A DNA stretch of 64,000 bases from assembly GCF_016469035.1 (NCBI RefSeq), contig NZ_JAEHJZ010000007.1, positions 1 through 64,000 on the forward strand. The letters run 5' to 3'. Made by a program: the position numbers and the translations under genes. This document shows positions 1 through 7,680 of the stretch, piece after piece (the first letter of the stretch is position 1; each line of letters opens with the position of its first letter). The notes under the pieces were generated by a model. That model had not been told where the DNA came from. It did no database searches and saw nothing but the letters and a program-made list of their open reading frames with translations. Source of the stretch: Gelidibacter salicanalis. GTDB taxonomy: Bacteria; Bacteroidota; Bacteroidia; Flavobacteriales; Flavobacteriaceae.

Positions 1-300
1 TAGATTCCCGTTTTCACGGGAATGACTCCCGATAATTATCGGGAATGAACAACCTCGACCCAAGGGTACGAGGTATCAAGTAGAAGTTCCTTTTTTATTT
101 CGACGCAGAGCGTCGGGGAATAAAACCCAAGGATCCCGCTAAAAAGCGGGATTAGTTCAACTAACAATTTTTAATTCATTGCTTCGCAACTTTTAAAAAT
201 TGAGTTTCACTAATTTAAAGAAGTCGCGCCTGTAGGATCGACTTCTTTGTTAAAAAAACCTCTATTAATCAAACTGTTGGGTATAATTTTTGTAATTTAA
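1..300. repeat. Palindrome-rich intergenic DNA at the left edge
   Basis: No gene is visible here. The stretch is a run of short inverted repeats: 4-23 (ATTCCCGT, 4-nt loop, ACGGGAAT), 27-44 (a perfect 18-bp palindrome centred on GATAATTATC), 101-115 (CGACGC/GCGTCG) and 133-152 (ATCCCGCT/AGCGGGAT), plus the terminator-like hairpin listed separately. The first belongs to the same family as the hairpins at 30267-30286 and 33213-33232. Such clusters are common as intergenic filler in Flavobacteriaceae. No function is assigned. Confidence 0.7.
217..248. terminator. Hairpin, possible bidirectional terminator
   Basis: A 10-bp perfect stem AAAGAAGTCG/CGACTTCTTT encloses a 12-nt loop. Flanking runs of T and A could serve transcripts from either side. 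It probably closes a gene lying left of the window. Confidence 0.45.
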
Positions 301-318
301 ATGGTAAAAGACATCGTT

Positions 319-750
319 ATGAAAACCGTTATCACAATTATACTTTTAGCAACGTTTGCAATATCCTGCAACAGTACAAAAACACCCCGTACTATAGCTT
401 CCAATAGCACCTCTACAGCACAGGACACGGTCAGGATTGCCAACGATTCTTTAGAATATGAAATTCTTATTATTGAACCTGGTTTTAATTCTTGGCTTGC
501 CTCTACCGCAAAACCAGAAGGGTTTTATTCACAAGAATATATGGAAAGTAGAAATAGAATCTATGTTTCAGAATGGAACCAACGTGTGCTGCAGCCTCAA
601 CGTTACAACAGTAATTTGTACGAACTTCAAATTGATTATCAACCCACTATAGATTACGGTTATGAGGTGAATTACAAACTTTACAACTATTTTATATACT
701 TTCAATTAACCTACAGGCAAAAATTAGGTCCTTTTACTCCTCGAATTTAG
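319..750 (+). CDS. Small predicted lipoprotein (DUF6146-like)
   Basis: An exported protein of about 143 residues with no assigned function. It starts with a hydrophobic signal segment that ends in AISC, a plausible lipobox, so it is probably a lipoprotein. I chose the ATG at 319 because it gives a normal signal peptide; an in-frame ATG at 301 would add six residues. The mature part is rich in Tyr and Asn and contains a conserved-looking stretch SEWNQRVLQP followed by DYGYEVNYKLYNYF, as I remember from flavobacterial DUF6146 proteins. The family assignment is from memory and moderate; the export signal is seen directly. The next gene starts 36 bp downstream on the same strand. Confidence 0.65.
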   Translation: MKTVITIILLATFAISCNSTKTPRTIASNSTSTAQDTVRIANDSLEYEILIIEPGFNSWLASTAKPEGFYSQEYMESRNRIYVSEWNQRVLQPQRYNSNLYELQIDYQPTIDYGYEVNYKLYNYFIYFQLTYRQKLGPFTPRI

Positions 751-786
751 AGGAATAACAGTATCTTCGCACCGCAAAAAGGTGCA

Positions 787-1281
787 ATGGAAAATTTCAA
801 GAAAAATTGGCAAATACAACATAACTGGCAGTTGCTTTTTCCTGTTTTGGGCATGCTCATGTTAGGGTATTCCTCTTTCAGATTGGTAGACGTCATTGTG
901 GGGGGCATCAATTTATTTTTGGTTATAATCCTCTCCATGGTTCTGTTTTTTATCCTGCTAAAACTGACCTTGTTTCTGTTTAAAAAACTAGAACGTAAAT
1001 GGTCTGTAGAATACCGATGGGAAATGATCCGCGTGTTTATTGTGTTTGCAATTACTGGTTCTTCCTCCGTATTTATAGGAAAACCCATTATTGCGTTAAT
1101 CGGTATTACAAAAGAGAATTTCAATACTGTATTCTATTGGATTTTATATATTTTAGTAGGATTAATCTTCTATCAAATTTTACTGGTGGCCTACGGGTGG
1201 CTGTTTGGCCAGTTCAATTTCTTTTGGGAGTTTGAAAAAAAAATGTTACGAAGATTCGGATTGGAAAAATTTTTAAATTGA
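787..1281 (+). CDS. Integral membrane protein (DUF6787-like)
   Basis: A 164-residue protein with about four hydrophobic segments (roughly residues 15-35, 42-65, 85-105 and 118-140), each bordered by basic residues. The C-terminus has an aromatic stretch, FNFFWEFEKKM. It resembles flavobacterial DUF6787 proteins, whose role is unknown; I base this on general appearance and have not tested it by search. The stop codon overlaps the ATG of the next gene by one base (TGATG), suggesting translational coupling with the small His-containing protein and possibly the TonB receptor beyond. Confidence 0.65.
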   Translation: MENFKKNWQIQHNWQLLFPVLGMLMLGYSSFRLVDVIVGGINLFLVIILSMVLFFILLKLTLFLFKKLERKWSVEYRWEMIRVFIVFAITGSSSVFIGKPIIALIGITKENFNTVFYWILYILVGLIFYQILLVAYGWLFGQFNFFWEFEKKMLRRFGLEKFLN

Positions 1282-1619
1282 TGAGCGCATTAAGGCTAAA
1301 TATACTTTTTAAAAGCGTGACACTTGTTTTAGTGTTAGCGTTTTTATTGCCTTCTGCGGTTAAATTCATGCATATTTTTGAACAGCACCAACATGAAATA
1401 TGTTTGGGAGAACCTGATTCACATTTCCATACACAAGATGTCGACTGCGAATTTTATAAATTCAAATTAAATAGTCCATTTACAATTCCTAAAAACACTA
1501 TTGTACTACTTGCTTTCTCTAAAATAGAAAGTGCCATCCCTACGCATTACTCTTTTCTAAGTGAATTTCAAACGCTTCATTTCTCACTCAGAGGTCCCCC
1601 TTCAATTAATTTAATCTAG
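1281..1619 (+). CDS. Small membrane-anchored protein upstream of TonB receptor
   Basis: A 112-residue protein with one N-terminal hydrophobic helix (about residues 8-28) followed by a His/Glu/Asp/Cys patch (EQHQHEICLGEPDSHFHTQD). It ends in LRGPPSINLI; a similar RGPP tail occurs on small proteins that precede metal-linked TonB receptors in Flavobacteriia. The His/Cys patch suggests metal binding at the periplasmic face, but this is inference. The start is the ATG at 1281, overlapping the previous stop; a TTG one codon earlier is less likely. The TonB receptor follows after 54 bp on the same strand, so the two are probably functionally linked. Confidence 0.65.
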   Translation: MSALRLNILFKSVTLVLVLAFLLPSAVKFMHIFEQHQHEICLGEPDSHFHTQDVDCEFYKFKLNSPFTIPKNTIVLLAFSKIESAIPTHYSFLSEFQTLHFSLRGPPSINLI

Positions 1620-1673
1620 TTTTTCTGAAATCACTTCAGAATAAAATCATATTAAATTAATTACAATACATCT

Positions 1674-3917
1674 ATGAAACAGATATTTTATGTATTGCTA
1701 TTTTTAGCAATACCATCCATTTACGCACAAAATACCTTACAGGGGAATGTCGTAGACAAAAACACAAATGAACCTTTAATTTTTGCGAATATTTATATGA
1801 CCCAATTAGAAAAAGGTGCTACCACTGATGATCACGGGAAGTATATTCTTTCAAATATTCCAAACGGCACCTATAATATTGTTGTCTCGATACTGGGGTA
1901 TGAAACCTATTCCCGAAACCTCTCTTTTCCTTCCACAAATCAATTTAACATCAAACTCATCCCCTCTGCAATTGAAATGGAGGAAATTATCATCTCAACA
2001 CCTTTTCATAAATTACAAAGTGAAAATGTGATGAAGGTTGAACGGGAAACCATTGCCACCCTACAGACCAAAGGCGCCATGACTTTAGCAGATGGCATGA
2101 CCTCTATTGCAGGTGTTGAAAGCGTAACCACTGGGGTTAGTATTGGAAAGCCTGTAATTAGAGGCTTAAGTTCTAATCGGGTATTGGTATACGCACAAGG
2201 TGTGAGATTGGAAAATCAGCAGTTTGGCGAAGAACATGGACTCGGCCTTAGCGATTCAGGAATTGAGAGTATTGAAGTAATCAAAGGCCCCGCTTCCCTG
2301 CTCTATGGTAGTGATGCGCTTGGCGGCGTGCTGTATTTAAATCCTGAGAGATTCGCGCAGGCCAATTCCAATCAGGCAGATGCGAGCTACAATTATTTTA
2401 GCAATACCAAAGGTTTCAATACAAACGCAGGCTATAAAGCGTCGGGTGACCACTTCAAATTTTTGTTTAGAGGAAGCATAGCGGAACATGCAGATTATAA
2501 TACTGCCAACTACAGAGTGACCAATACCCGTTTTAGAGAACAGGATCTTAAGGCTGGTTTAGGCTATCAAACAACCAACTTCAAGACAGAATTGCGCTAC
2601 AATGTCAACAATTCTAAACTTGGCATTCCTGAAACTATTGGCGAACAAAGCACTGATAAAACCCCTTTGCTGCCCTTTCAGGAAGTGACCAATCATGTAT
2701 TGAGCTCAAAATCGACCGTATTCTTCAACAATTCAAGTTTGGATGTTAATTTAGGATTGCTCTACAATGATCGGAAAGAATTTGAAGAGCCGCATCCTCA
2801 AGATGAGGATGAAGATCACGCTGATGATGATCATGAAGATCTAGAAAATGAATTCCTTAATGCTGATCATTTAGAGGCAGCACTTCATATGAAACTTAAG
2901 ACCATCAATTATGACGTGAAATATAATTTACCAACACTTGGTAGGTTTGAAACCATCGTAGGTGTTCAAGGAATGAGCCAAAGTAATACCAACTATGCTG
3001 AAGAACAATTAATCCCAGATGCTACCACCAATGATTTCGGGGTTTTGGCAACCTCACACATCCATTTTGACGACGCTGACATCCAAATTGGCGCACGCTA
3101 TGATCATCGGAGTATCGATGTTGTTTCTGGACTAAACAAAAATTTCTCAAGTTTTAACGGTGCAGTTGGTATTAAAACAAATCTGGTTCAAAAAGTAACA
3201 ATCAGACTGAATTTGGCATCGGGCTATAGAGCTCCAAATTTAGCTGAACTCACCTCTGATGGCACCCATGAAGGGACCAACAGGTATGAGGTTGGAAACG
3301 ACCAGTTAAAAAATGAACAAAATTTTCAAGCCGATTTAGCCTTGGAATATAAAAATGAGCATATCGAAATATTTGCAAATGCTTTTTATAATAAAGTGAA
3401 CAACTATATTTTCCTTTCATCTAATGGCGAGTTTATGGAGGAGACACCTGTGTATGATTATTTACAAGCCGATGCTAATCTATATGGAGGAGAACTAGGG
3501 CTACACTTCCACCCTCACCCACTAGATTGGTTGCATATTGAAAGCAGCTTCGAGACGGTTACAGGTGAACAGGATAATGATAGCTATTTGCCACTTATTC
3601 CTGCCAACAGCCTATCCAACACCTTGAGAGTAGAATTTAACTCCAAGCATATTCAGAAATTTTACGGGTTTGTAAGACTCAAAACCACTTTTAAACAAGC
3701 TCATGTGGGAGATTTTGAGACACCAACAAACGGTTATAACCTTTTAGGTGCAGGCTTAGGAGGCACTGTAAAATTATTCAAAAAAGATTTGGATATAAAG
3801 ATTTCAGGGAGCAACCTTACCGATAAAAAGTATATCAATCATTTATCACGTTTAAAACCGGAAGGGATTTTTAACATGGGAAGAAATATCAATGTAGGAG
3901 TGACCTACACACTTTAA
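1674..3917 (+). CDS. TonB-dependent outer-membrane receptor, probably metal-linked
   Basis: A 747-residue outer-membrane receptor. In order it has a signal peptide (about 1-18), a CarboxypepD_reg-like domain (about 20-100, beginning LQGNVVDKNTNEPL), a plug domain (about 115-225, with the segment RGLSSNRVLVYAQGVRLENQ), and a 22-strand-type barrel ending in an aromatic/hydrophobic strand. An extracellular-loop region near residues 370-390 is packed with Asp, Glu and His, as in zinc- or copper-associated receptors such as the ZnuD type. Together with the His-containing partner just upstream, this suggests uptake of a divalent metal or its chelate. The substrate is inferred. A strong terminator follows immediately. 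Confidence 0.88.
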   Translation: MKQIFYVLLFLAIPSIYAQNTLQGNVVDKNTNEPLIFANIYMTQLEKGATTDDHGKYILSNIPNGTYNIVVSILGYETYSRNLSFPSTNQFNIKLIPSAIEMEEIIISTPFHKLQSENVMKVERETIATLQTKGAMTLADGMTSIAGVESVTTGVSIGKPVIRGLSSNRVLVYAQGVRLENQQFGEEHGLGLSDSGIESIEVIKGPASLLYGSDALGGVLYLNPERFAQANSNQADASYNYFSNTKGFNTNAGYKASGDHFKFLFRGSIAEHADYNTANYRVTNTRFREQDLKAGLGYQTTNFKTELRYNVNNSKLGIPETIGEQSTDKTPLLPFQEVTNHVLSSKSTVFFNNSSLDVNLGLLYNDRKEFEEPHPQDEDEDHADDDHEDLENEFLNADHLEAALHMKLKTINYDVKYNLPTLGRFETIVGVQGMSQSNTNYAEEQLIPDATTNDFGVLATSHIHFDDADIQIGARYDHRSIDVVSGLNKNFSSFNGAVGIKTNLVQKVTIRLNLASGYRAPNLAELTSDGTHEGTNRYEVGNDQLKNEQNFQADLALEYKNEHIEIFANAFYNKVNNYIFLSSNGEFMEETPVYDYLQADANLYGGELGLHFHPHPLDWLHIESSFETVTGEQDNDSYLPLIPANSLSNTLRVEFNSKHIQKFYGFVRLKTTFKQAHVGDFETPTNGYNLLGAGLGGTVKLFKKDLDIKISGSNLTDKKYINHLSRLKPEGIFNMGRNINVGVTYTL

Positions 3918-3922
3918 AACTA

Positions 3923-3957
3923 AAAATCCCTTTCAAATGTGAAAGGGATTTTTTTTA
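3923..3957. terminator. Bidirectional rho-independent terminator
   Basis: An 11-bp stem AAATCCCTTTC/GAAAGGGATTT with a 6-nt loop and a following T-run. It lies between the TonB receptor and the convergent gene ending at 3955, so it can serve both. Confidence 0.8.
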
Positions 3958-4227
3958 TCTTACTTCTATTGTTTTCGGCTTCTTAGCAAACACATAGGTG
4001 TAAAACCACATGATGGTGAAAGACGGAATAACATCAAAACCAGGTAGTATTTCTTCAATAAATGAAAACATTCCCGCTATCCTACCTTTTCTTCCGGCAT
4101 ACATTTTTGTCATTAAGAAACCTGAAACAGGCGCCCATATAATATCAATAAAAGTAATCATTCCAATAGCATCAAAGACGATCCCCAGAACGAGTTTTTG
4201 ATTTTTACTTAAGTTATCTAAATTCAT
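3955..4227 (-). CDS. Small inner-membrane protein of unknown function
   Basis: A 90-residue protein with two hydrophobic segments (about residues 14-38 and 63-82) and a basic loop between them containing KMYAGRKGR. I do not recognise a named family; similar short proteins with IDIIWAPVSGFLMTKMY-like segments occur in many Bacteroidota. It lies between the terminator it shares with the TonB receptor and the end of folE, which is on the same strand 49 bp upstream, so the two may be co-transcribed. Confidence 0.6.
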   Translation of the reverse strand: MNLDNLSKNQKLVLGIVFDAIGMITFIDIIWAPVSGFLMTKMYAGRKGRIAGMFSFIEEILPGFDVIPSFTIMWFYTYVFAKKPKTIEVR

Positions 4228-4276
4228 GGTTTAATTATTTATTCAATCTATTATAACAAAAAATATACCAAAGATA

Positions 4277-4873
4277 TCAGGAGAATGTATGACTAATCAA
4301 TTTTAAAAACTCGTTACGAGTTTCTATCTTTTCAAATTGCCCTCTGAACCCTGACGTTGTAGTTACAGAATTTTGTTTCTGTACGCCACGCATCATCATA
4401 CACATGTGAGACGCCTCAATCACTACAGCAACACCTTGAGGTTTAAGGGTATCATTGATGCAATCTAAAATTTGTTCCGTTAAACGCTCCTGTACTTGTA
4501 AACGTCTGGCAAACACATCCACAATCCGGGGCAACTTGCTCAAACCCACAATCTGTCCGTTAGGGATATATGCTATGTGAGCTTTTCCGAAAAATGGTAA
4601 AATATGATGTTCGCAAAGTGAATATACCTCAATGTCCTTCACAATCACCATTTCATTATAAGACTCCTCAAACATTGCGCTTTTTAAAATTTCTGCAGCA
4701 TCCTGATGGTAACCTTGTGTTAAAAACTGCAGTGCTTTAGAGGCACGCTCAGGTGTTTTTAAAAGCCCATCTCGGGTAATATCTTCTCCTAAATCTGTAA
4801 TGATACGCTCGTAGCGCTGCTTAATATCTTCGGTAATCTGAAGGTCATATTCTTCTAAATGTTGGTAACCCAT
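4277..4873 (-). CDS. folE: GTP cyclohydrolase I
   Basis: Catalyses GTP to 7,8-dihydroneopterin triphosphate plus formate, the first step of tetrahydrofolate and pterin synthesis in the cytoplasm. The zinc site is visible: Cys87 and His89/90 in [13 protein letters not shown], with the third ligand Cys in [11 protein letters not shown] near residue 156. The segment [23 protein letters not shown] is the typical family core. Length (about 198 residues) is normal for a single-domain FolE. I prefer the ATG at 4873; a GTG one codon upstream is also possible. The MITE-like element sits only 20 bp upstream of this start, so the native promoter has been displaced or replaced. Confidence 0.95.
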   Translation of the reverse strand: MGYQHLEEYDLQITEDIKQRYERIITDLGEDITRDGLLKTPERASKALQFLTQGYHQDAAEILKSAMFEESYNEMVIVKDIEVYSLCEHHILPFFGKAHIAYIPNGQIVGLSKLPRIVDVFARRLQVQERLTEQILDCINDTLKPQGVAVVIEASHMCMMMRGVQKQNSVTTTSGFRGQFEKIETRNEFLKLISHTFS

Positions 4874-4884
4874 CACTTTCTTAT

Positions 4885-5119
4885 TTAAGTTTACATTGTT
4901 GTCCGATTAAAATCTTATACAATTTGATTTTGCTAACAGCAGCAAACTGTCAGGGAAATTTAAAAATATATCACCTTGCTAAAGCCCTAAAGGGCGTTTT
5001 AGTTTTTGAGCTTAAAAATGAAAATCCGATAAGCTTAATTTTCAAATGTTTGCGAATCAAGTCTTATGTCTTTCAGCGAAGCGGTCTTAAGTCTTTGTCG
5101 GACACTAATGTTAAGTTTA
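4885..5119. repeat. 9-bp target-site duplication flanking MITE copy 1
   Basis: TTAAGTTTA is present at 4885-4893 and again at 5111-5119, exactly bordering the element at 4894-5110. A perfect 9-bp direct repeat at both edges shows the element arrived by transposition. Confidence 0.85.
4894..5110 (-). mobile_element. MITE-like non-autonomous element, copy 1 (217 bp)
   Basis: A 217-bp element without a credible gene. Its ends are imperfect inverted repeats: CATTGTTGTCCGATTAAAA at one end and CATTAGTGTCCGACAAAGA at the other, sharing CATT and TGTCCGA. The centre contains a GCCCTaaAGGGC hairpin. It is flanked by a perfect 9-bp duplication (TTAAGTTTA). Copy 2 at 60191-60414 is in the opposite orientation and differs by five substitutions and one extra 7-bp tandem copy of ATAAGAC. 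The end with TTGTCCGATTAAAA faces folE. The parent transposase is not in the window, and I cannot assign an IS family from the ends alone. Confidence 0.85.
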
Positions 5120-5389
5120 GATAAAAATACATGATAATAACAAAATTAAATCTGAAGTCATCAACTATATTTTATTCACTTGTATACTATTGATGGATTG
5201 ATATTTGATTTTAATAAGGGGTTTCACATATTTTCAAATGATACCTATCTTCTTCGAAAGGATGTTATGGACATAGTCCAACTTATTTTACCTTTTCTTA
5301 TGTCGTGAAGTTTCATTTTGCTAAGAATCCCAATTCATAATTGGATAGCAACAAACAAAATACTAACTTGCCTTTCTTTTTTAAAATAC
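5120..5389. other. AT-rich intergenic stretch before the ABC ATPase gene
   Basis: Between the MITE and the ATPase start I see no ORF with coding character, no clear terminator and no TAnnTTTG promoter match. It presumably holds the leader of the downstream gene. Confidence 0.4.
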
Positions 5390-6049
5390 ATGATAAAAGC
5401 TAACAATATCCACAAATATTACACTGATCTCCATGTCTTGAAAGGTGTCGATCTTAACATTCAAAAAGGAGAAATCGTTTCTATTGTAGGAGCTTCTGGA
5501 GCAGGGAAAACAACACTTTTACATATTCTGGGTACTTTGGATAAAGCATCATCTAAAGATCAGGGCACATTGCATATCAATGATGTGGACATCATGGGGC
5601 TATCGGATAAGAATTTGGCTAAATTTAGAAATGAGCATATTGGCTTTATTTTTCAGTTTCACCAATTACTACCTGAATTTACGGCGTTAGAAAATGTTTG
5701 TCTTCCTGCCTTTATAAAAAGAACACCTAAGAAAGATGCTGAAAATCGCGCGAAGGAATTGTTGGATTTTTTAGGACTGAATCATAGACACCATCACAAA
5801 CCTGGCGAGCTGTCAGGTGGGGAGCAACAACGTGTGGCCGTGGCAAGAGCCTTGATCAATAATCCGGAGTTAATTTTTGCAGATGAACCTTCTGGAAATT
5901 TAGATAGTGAAAGCGCTGAGAACCTTCACAATTTATTTTTCAAGCTCCGTGACCAATTTGGCCAAACCTTCGTTATAGTAACCCACAACGAAGAGTTGGC
6001 AAATATGGCCGACCGGAAATTGGTCATGGTAGATGGAAAAATAGTTTAA
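5390..6049 (+). CDS. ABC transporter ATP-binding protein (LolD/MacB type)
   Basis: A 219-residue stand-alone ATPase. Walker A is GASGAGKTT (about residues 34-42), the signature is [15 protein letters not shown] (about 141-155), Walker B is [12 protein letters not shown] (about 160-171), and the switch His is in VIVTHNEEL. The phrase ADEPSGNLD and the overall length are typical of the LolD/MacB/FtsE group, which powers lipoprotein release or mechanotransmission at the inner membrane. No permease gene is adjacent, so the partner is encoded elsewhere. I start it at the ATG at 5390, where homology begins; the frame is open 72 nt further upstream, but that extension looks non-coding. Confidence 0.88.
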   Translation: MIKANNIHKYYTDLHVLKGVDLNIQKGEIVSIVGASGAGKTTLLHILGTLDKASSKDQGTLHINDVDIMGLSDKNLAKFRNEHIGFIFQFHQLLPEFTALENVCLPAFIKRTPKKDAENRAKELLDFLGLNHRHHHKPGELSGGEQQRVAVARALINNPELIFADEPSGNLDSESAENLHNLFFKLRDQFGQTFVIVTHNEELANMADRKLVMVDGKIV

Positions 6050-6051
6050 AG

Positions 6052-6228
6052 CTATTGTTTGATATCAGGGATAGTATCCACGATACGGTCAATAAATCTG
6101 CTTATAGCTCCACCTAATTGATGCCCACCTTTATAGAGTGGTACATTGCCTAAAACATTATCAAAATTTGTTATAGAATTGCTTACAACATTTAATGTTG
6201 AGTCTACGATATCATCTGTGTTTTCCAT
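6052..6228 (-). CDS. 58-residue hypothetical protein
   Basis: A small acidic/amphipathic protein beginning MENTDDIVDST and ending in FIDRIVDTIPDIKQ. I recognise no family. It starts inside the last codons of the gene at 6212-6358 (17-bp overlap) on the same strand, so the two are likely translationally coupled. It ends 2 bp from the convergent ABC ATPase gene, so the two transcription units overlap at their 3' ends. Support is the tight overlap, an ATG start and protein-like composition. A role as a two-gene membrane/stress unit is a guess. Confidence 0.5.
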   Translation of the reverse strand: MENTDDIVDSTLNVVSNSITNFDNVLGNVPLYKGGHQLGGAISRFIDRIVDTIPDIKQ

Positions 6229-6358
6229 CATTTACTTGTTTACGGTTATCTTGAAATTGTTTTAAATCATTGATGGCGTCCTTACCCAGCTTGGTACCAA
6301 CACCAATGGCAAACAGCGCAACAGCTGATTTAAATCCAAATTTTATAAGTGATTTCAT
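6212..6358 (-). CDS. 48-residue membrane-associated hypothetical protein
   Basis: A short protein starting MKSLIKFGFKSAVALFAIGVG, i.e. one amphipathic or transmembrane segment, followed by a charged tail (KDAINDLKQFQDNRKQV). I chose the ATG at 6358 because the segment upstream in this frame, although open for another 20 codons, is atypical. It overlaps the start of the 58-residue gene downstream. Function unknown. Confidence 0.5.
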   Translation of the reverse strand: MKSLIKFGFKSAVALFAIGVGTKLGKDAINDLKQFQDNRKQVNDGKHR

Positions 6359-6563
6359 TAGCATCTTATTTTGAATGAGTAGCACTAAATTAATTAAATT
6401 AAAGCAGTCAAAAAACATAAAACTGTTTTGAGTTTAAAATTATTCTGATTGCGTCAAACTTAAAATCACCCATAAACCATTAATTTAGTTGCCATGGGAT
6501 AATGGCAAGAAAATTGATAAACAAATAAACCATTTCAAAAACCACCTAAAACCCCCAGTATCA

Positions 6564-7337
6564 TTGAACAAGCAAGAACTGAAAGAATTTCTAGATGTTA
6601 AAGTCATCGCCTATAACCATCCCCGTTTTATTGAAAGCGACCCTATTCAAATTCCCCATCAATTTTCAAAAAAGGAAGACATTGAAATTGCGGGCTTCCT
6701 CACTGCCACCATTTCTTGGGGCAATCGTAAAAGCATCATCACCAATGCTAAAAAAATGATGACGATGTTGGACCAGTCTCCTCATGATTTCATTTTGCAT
6801 CATGAAGCTTCTGACTTACATAAACTTCACAATTTTGTTCATAGAACCTTTAATGAAGAGGATTTTAAACAATTCGTTAAAAGTCTTAAACATATTTACA
6901 ATGAACATGGCGGATTGGAAGCTGTTTTTCACAAACACTCAGAAGAATTTTCGACGCAGAAAGCCATTCATCAATTCAAAAAACAGTTCTTTGAAATTGA
7001 GCATTTGCCACGCACCCAAAAGCATGTCAGTGACCCGTTAAAAAACTCAGCAGCTAAACGCATCAATATGTTTTTGAGATGGATGGTGAGGAACGATCAT
7101 AACGGTGTGGACTTCGGACTTTGGAAAACGCTCTCACCCGCCCAATTATCCTGTCCGCTAGATGTACACTCCGGAAATGTGGCACGGTCTTTAGGCCTAT
7201 TGAAAAGATCGCAAAATGACGCGAAGGCCTTGAATGAGCTGGACATGGCGTTAAGGGCATTGGATAAAAACGATCCTGTAAAATATGACTATGCCCTTTT
7301 TGGTCTTGGCGTTTTTGAAGACTTTTCTAAATTGTAA
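6564..7337 (+). CDS. TIGR02757 family protein
   Basis: An about 257-residue cytoplasmic protein of the TIGR02757/DUF2400 family, typical of Bacteroidota and some other bacteria, with no established biochemical function. Family hallmarks visible are NHPRFIESDPIQIPHQF near the N-terminus, IAGFLTATISWGNRKSI, and LDVHSGNVARSLGLL near the end, the last reminiscent of helix-hairpin-helix glycosylases. There is no ATG in the first 89 codons of the open frame (which begins at a TTG at 6489). I place the start at the TTG at 6564, giving the family-like N-terminus NKQELKEFLD. The exact start is uncertain. Confidence 0.8.
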   Translation: MNKQELKEFLDVKVIAYNHPRFIESDPIQIPHQFSKKEDIEIAGFLTATISWGNRKSIITNAKKMMTMLDQSPHDFILHHEASDLHKLHNFVHRTFNEEDFKQFVKSLKHIYNEHGGLEAVFHKHSEEFSTQKAIHQFKKQFFEIEHLPRTQKHVSDPLKNSAAKRINMFLRWMVRNDHNGVDFGLWKTLSPAQLSCPLDVHSGNVARSLGLLKRSQNDAKALNELDMALRALDKNDPVKYDYALFGLGVFEDFSKL

Positions 7338-7680
7338 AACCAGAGAAAAGACGTATTTGTTTGTGCACACCAACTACTAGATTACTACCATACCCACAAG
7401 AGCTGAACATCAATAATAGCCCAGAGATTCTGAAAGCATAGTGCTCACCAAGCACACTTAGTGCCTGATTATGCCAGTTACGATTTTGCATTGAACCCAT
7501 AAAACTTATCAGGCGCATTACGAGATTTCTCATAGAGAATCCACTAAAAATATTTCATTGCCACTCTCCCCATTAGACACTTTTAAAATATTGCGACAAG
7601 CTGGGTATGGTAATTTTTACCATAATTTAAAACGTCATCCAAAAAAACATTTTATCTTTAAAGGTTAAAATTCTAACCAA
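7338..7680. other. Intergenic stretch without an assignable gene
   Basis: About 340 bp between two same-strand genes. A minus-strand frame at 7327-7533 could encode 68 residues, but its composition is atypical and it overlaps the end of the TIGR02757 gene, so I do not call it. Near 7606-7623 there is an inverted repeat GGTAATTTTTACC that might be an operator or just chance. Confidence 0.4.

Noticed and set aside
4924-5124. A 66-residue frame inside MITE copy 1
   Set aside because: The same frame is broken by the 7-bp expansion in copy 2, and it runs over the element border, so it is not a conserved protein.
7327-7533. A 68-residue minus-strand frame
   Set aside because: It overlaps the TIGR02757 gene end, has no family resemblance and odd composition; likely chance.
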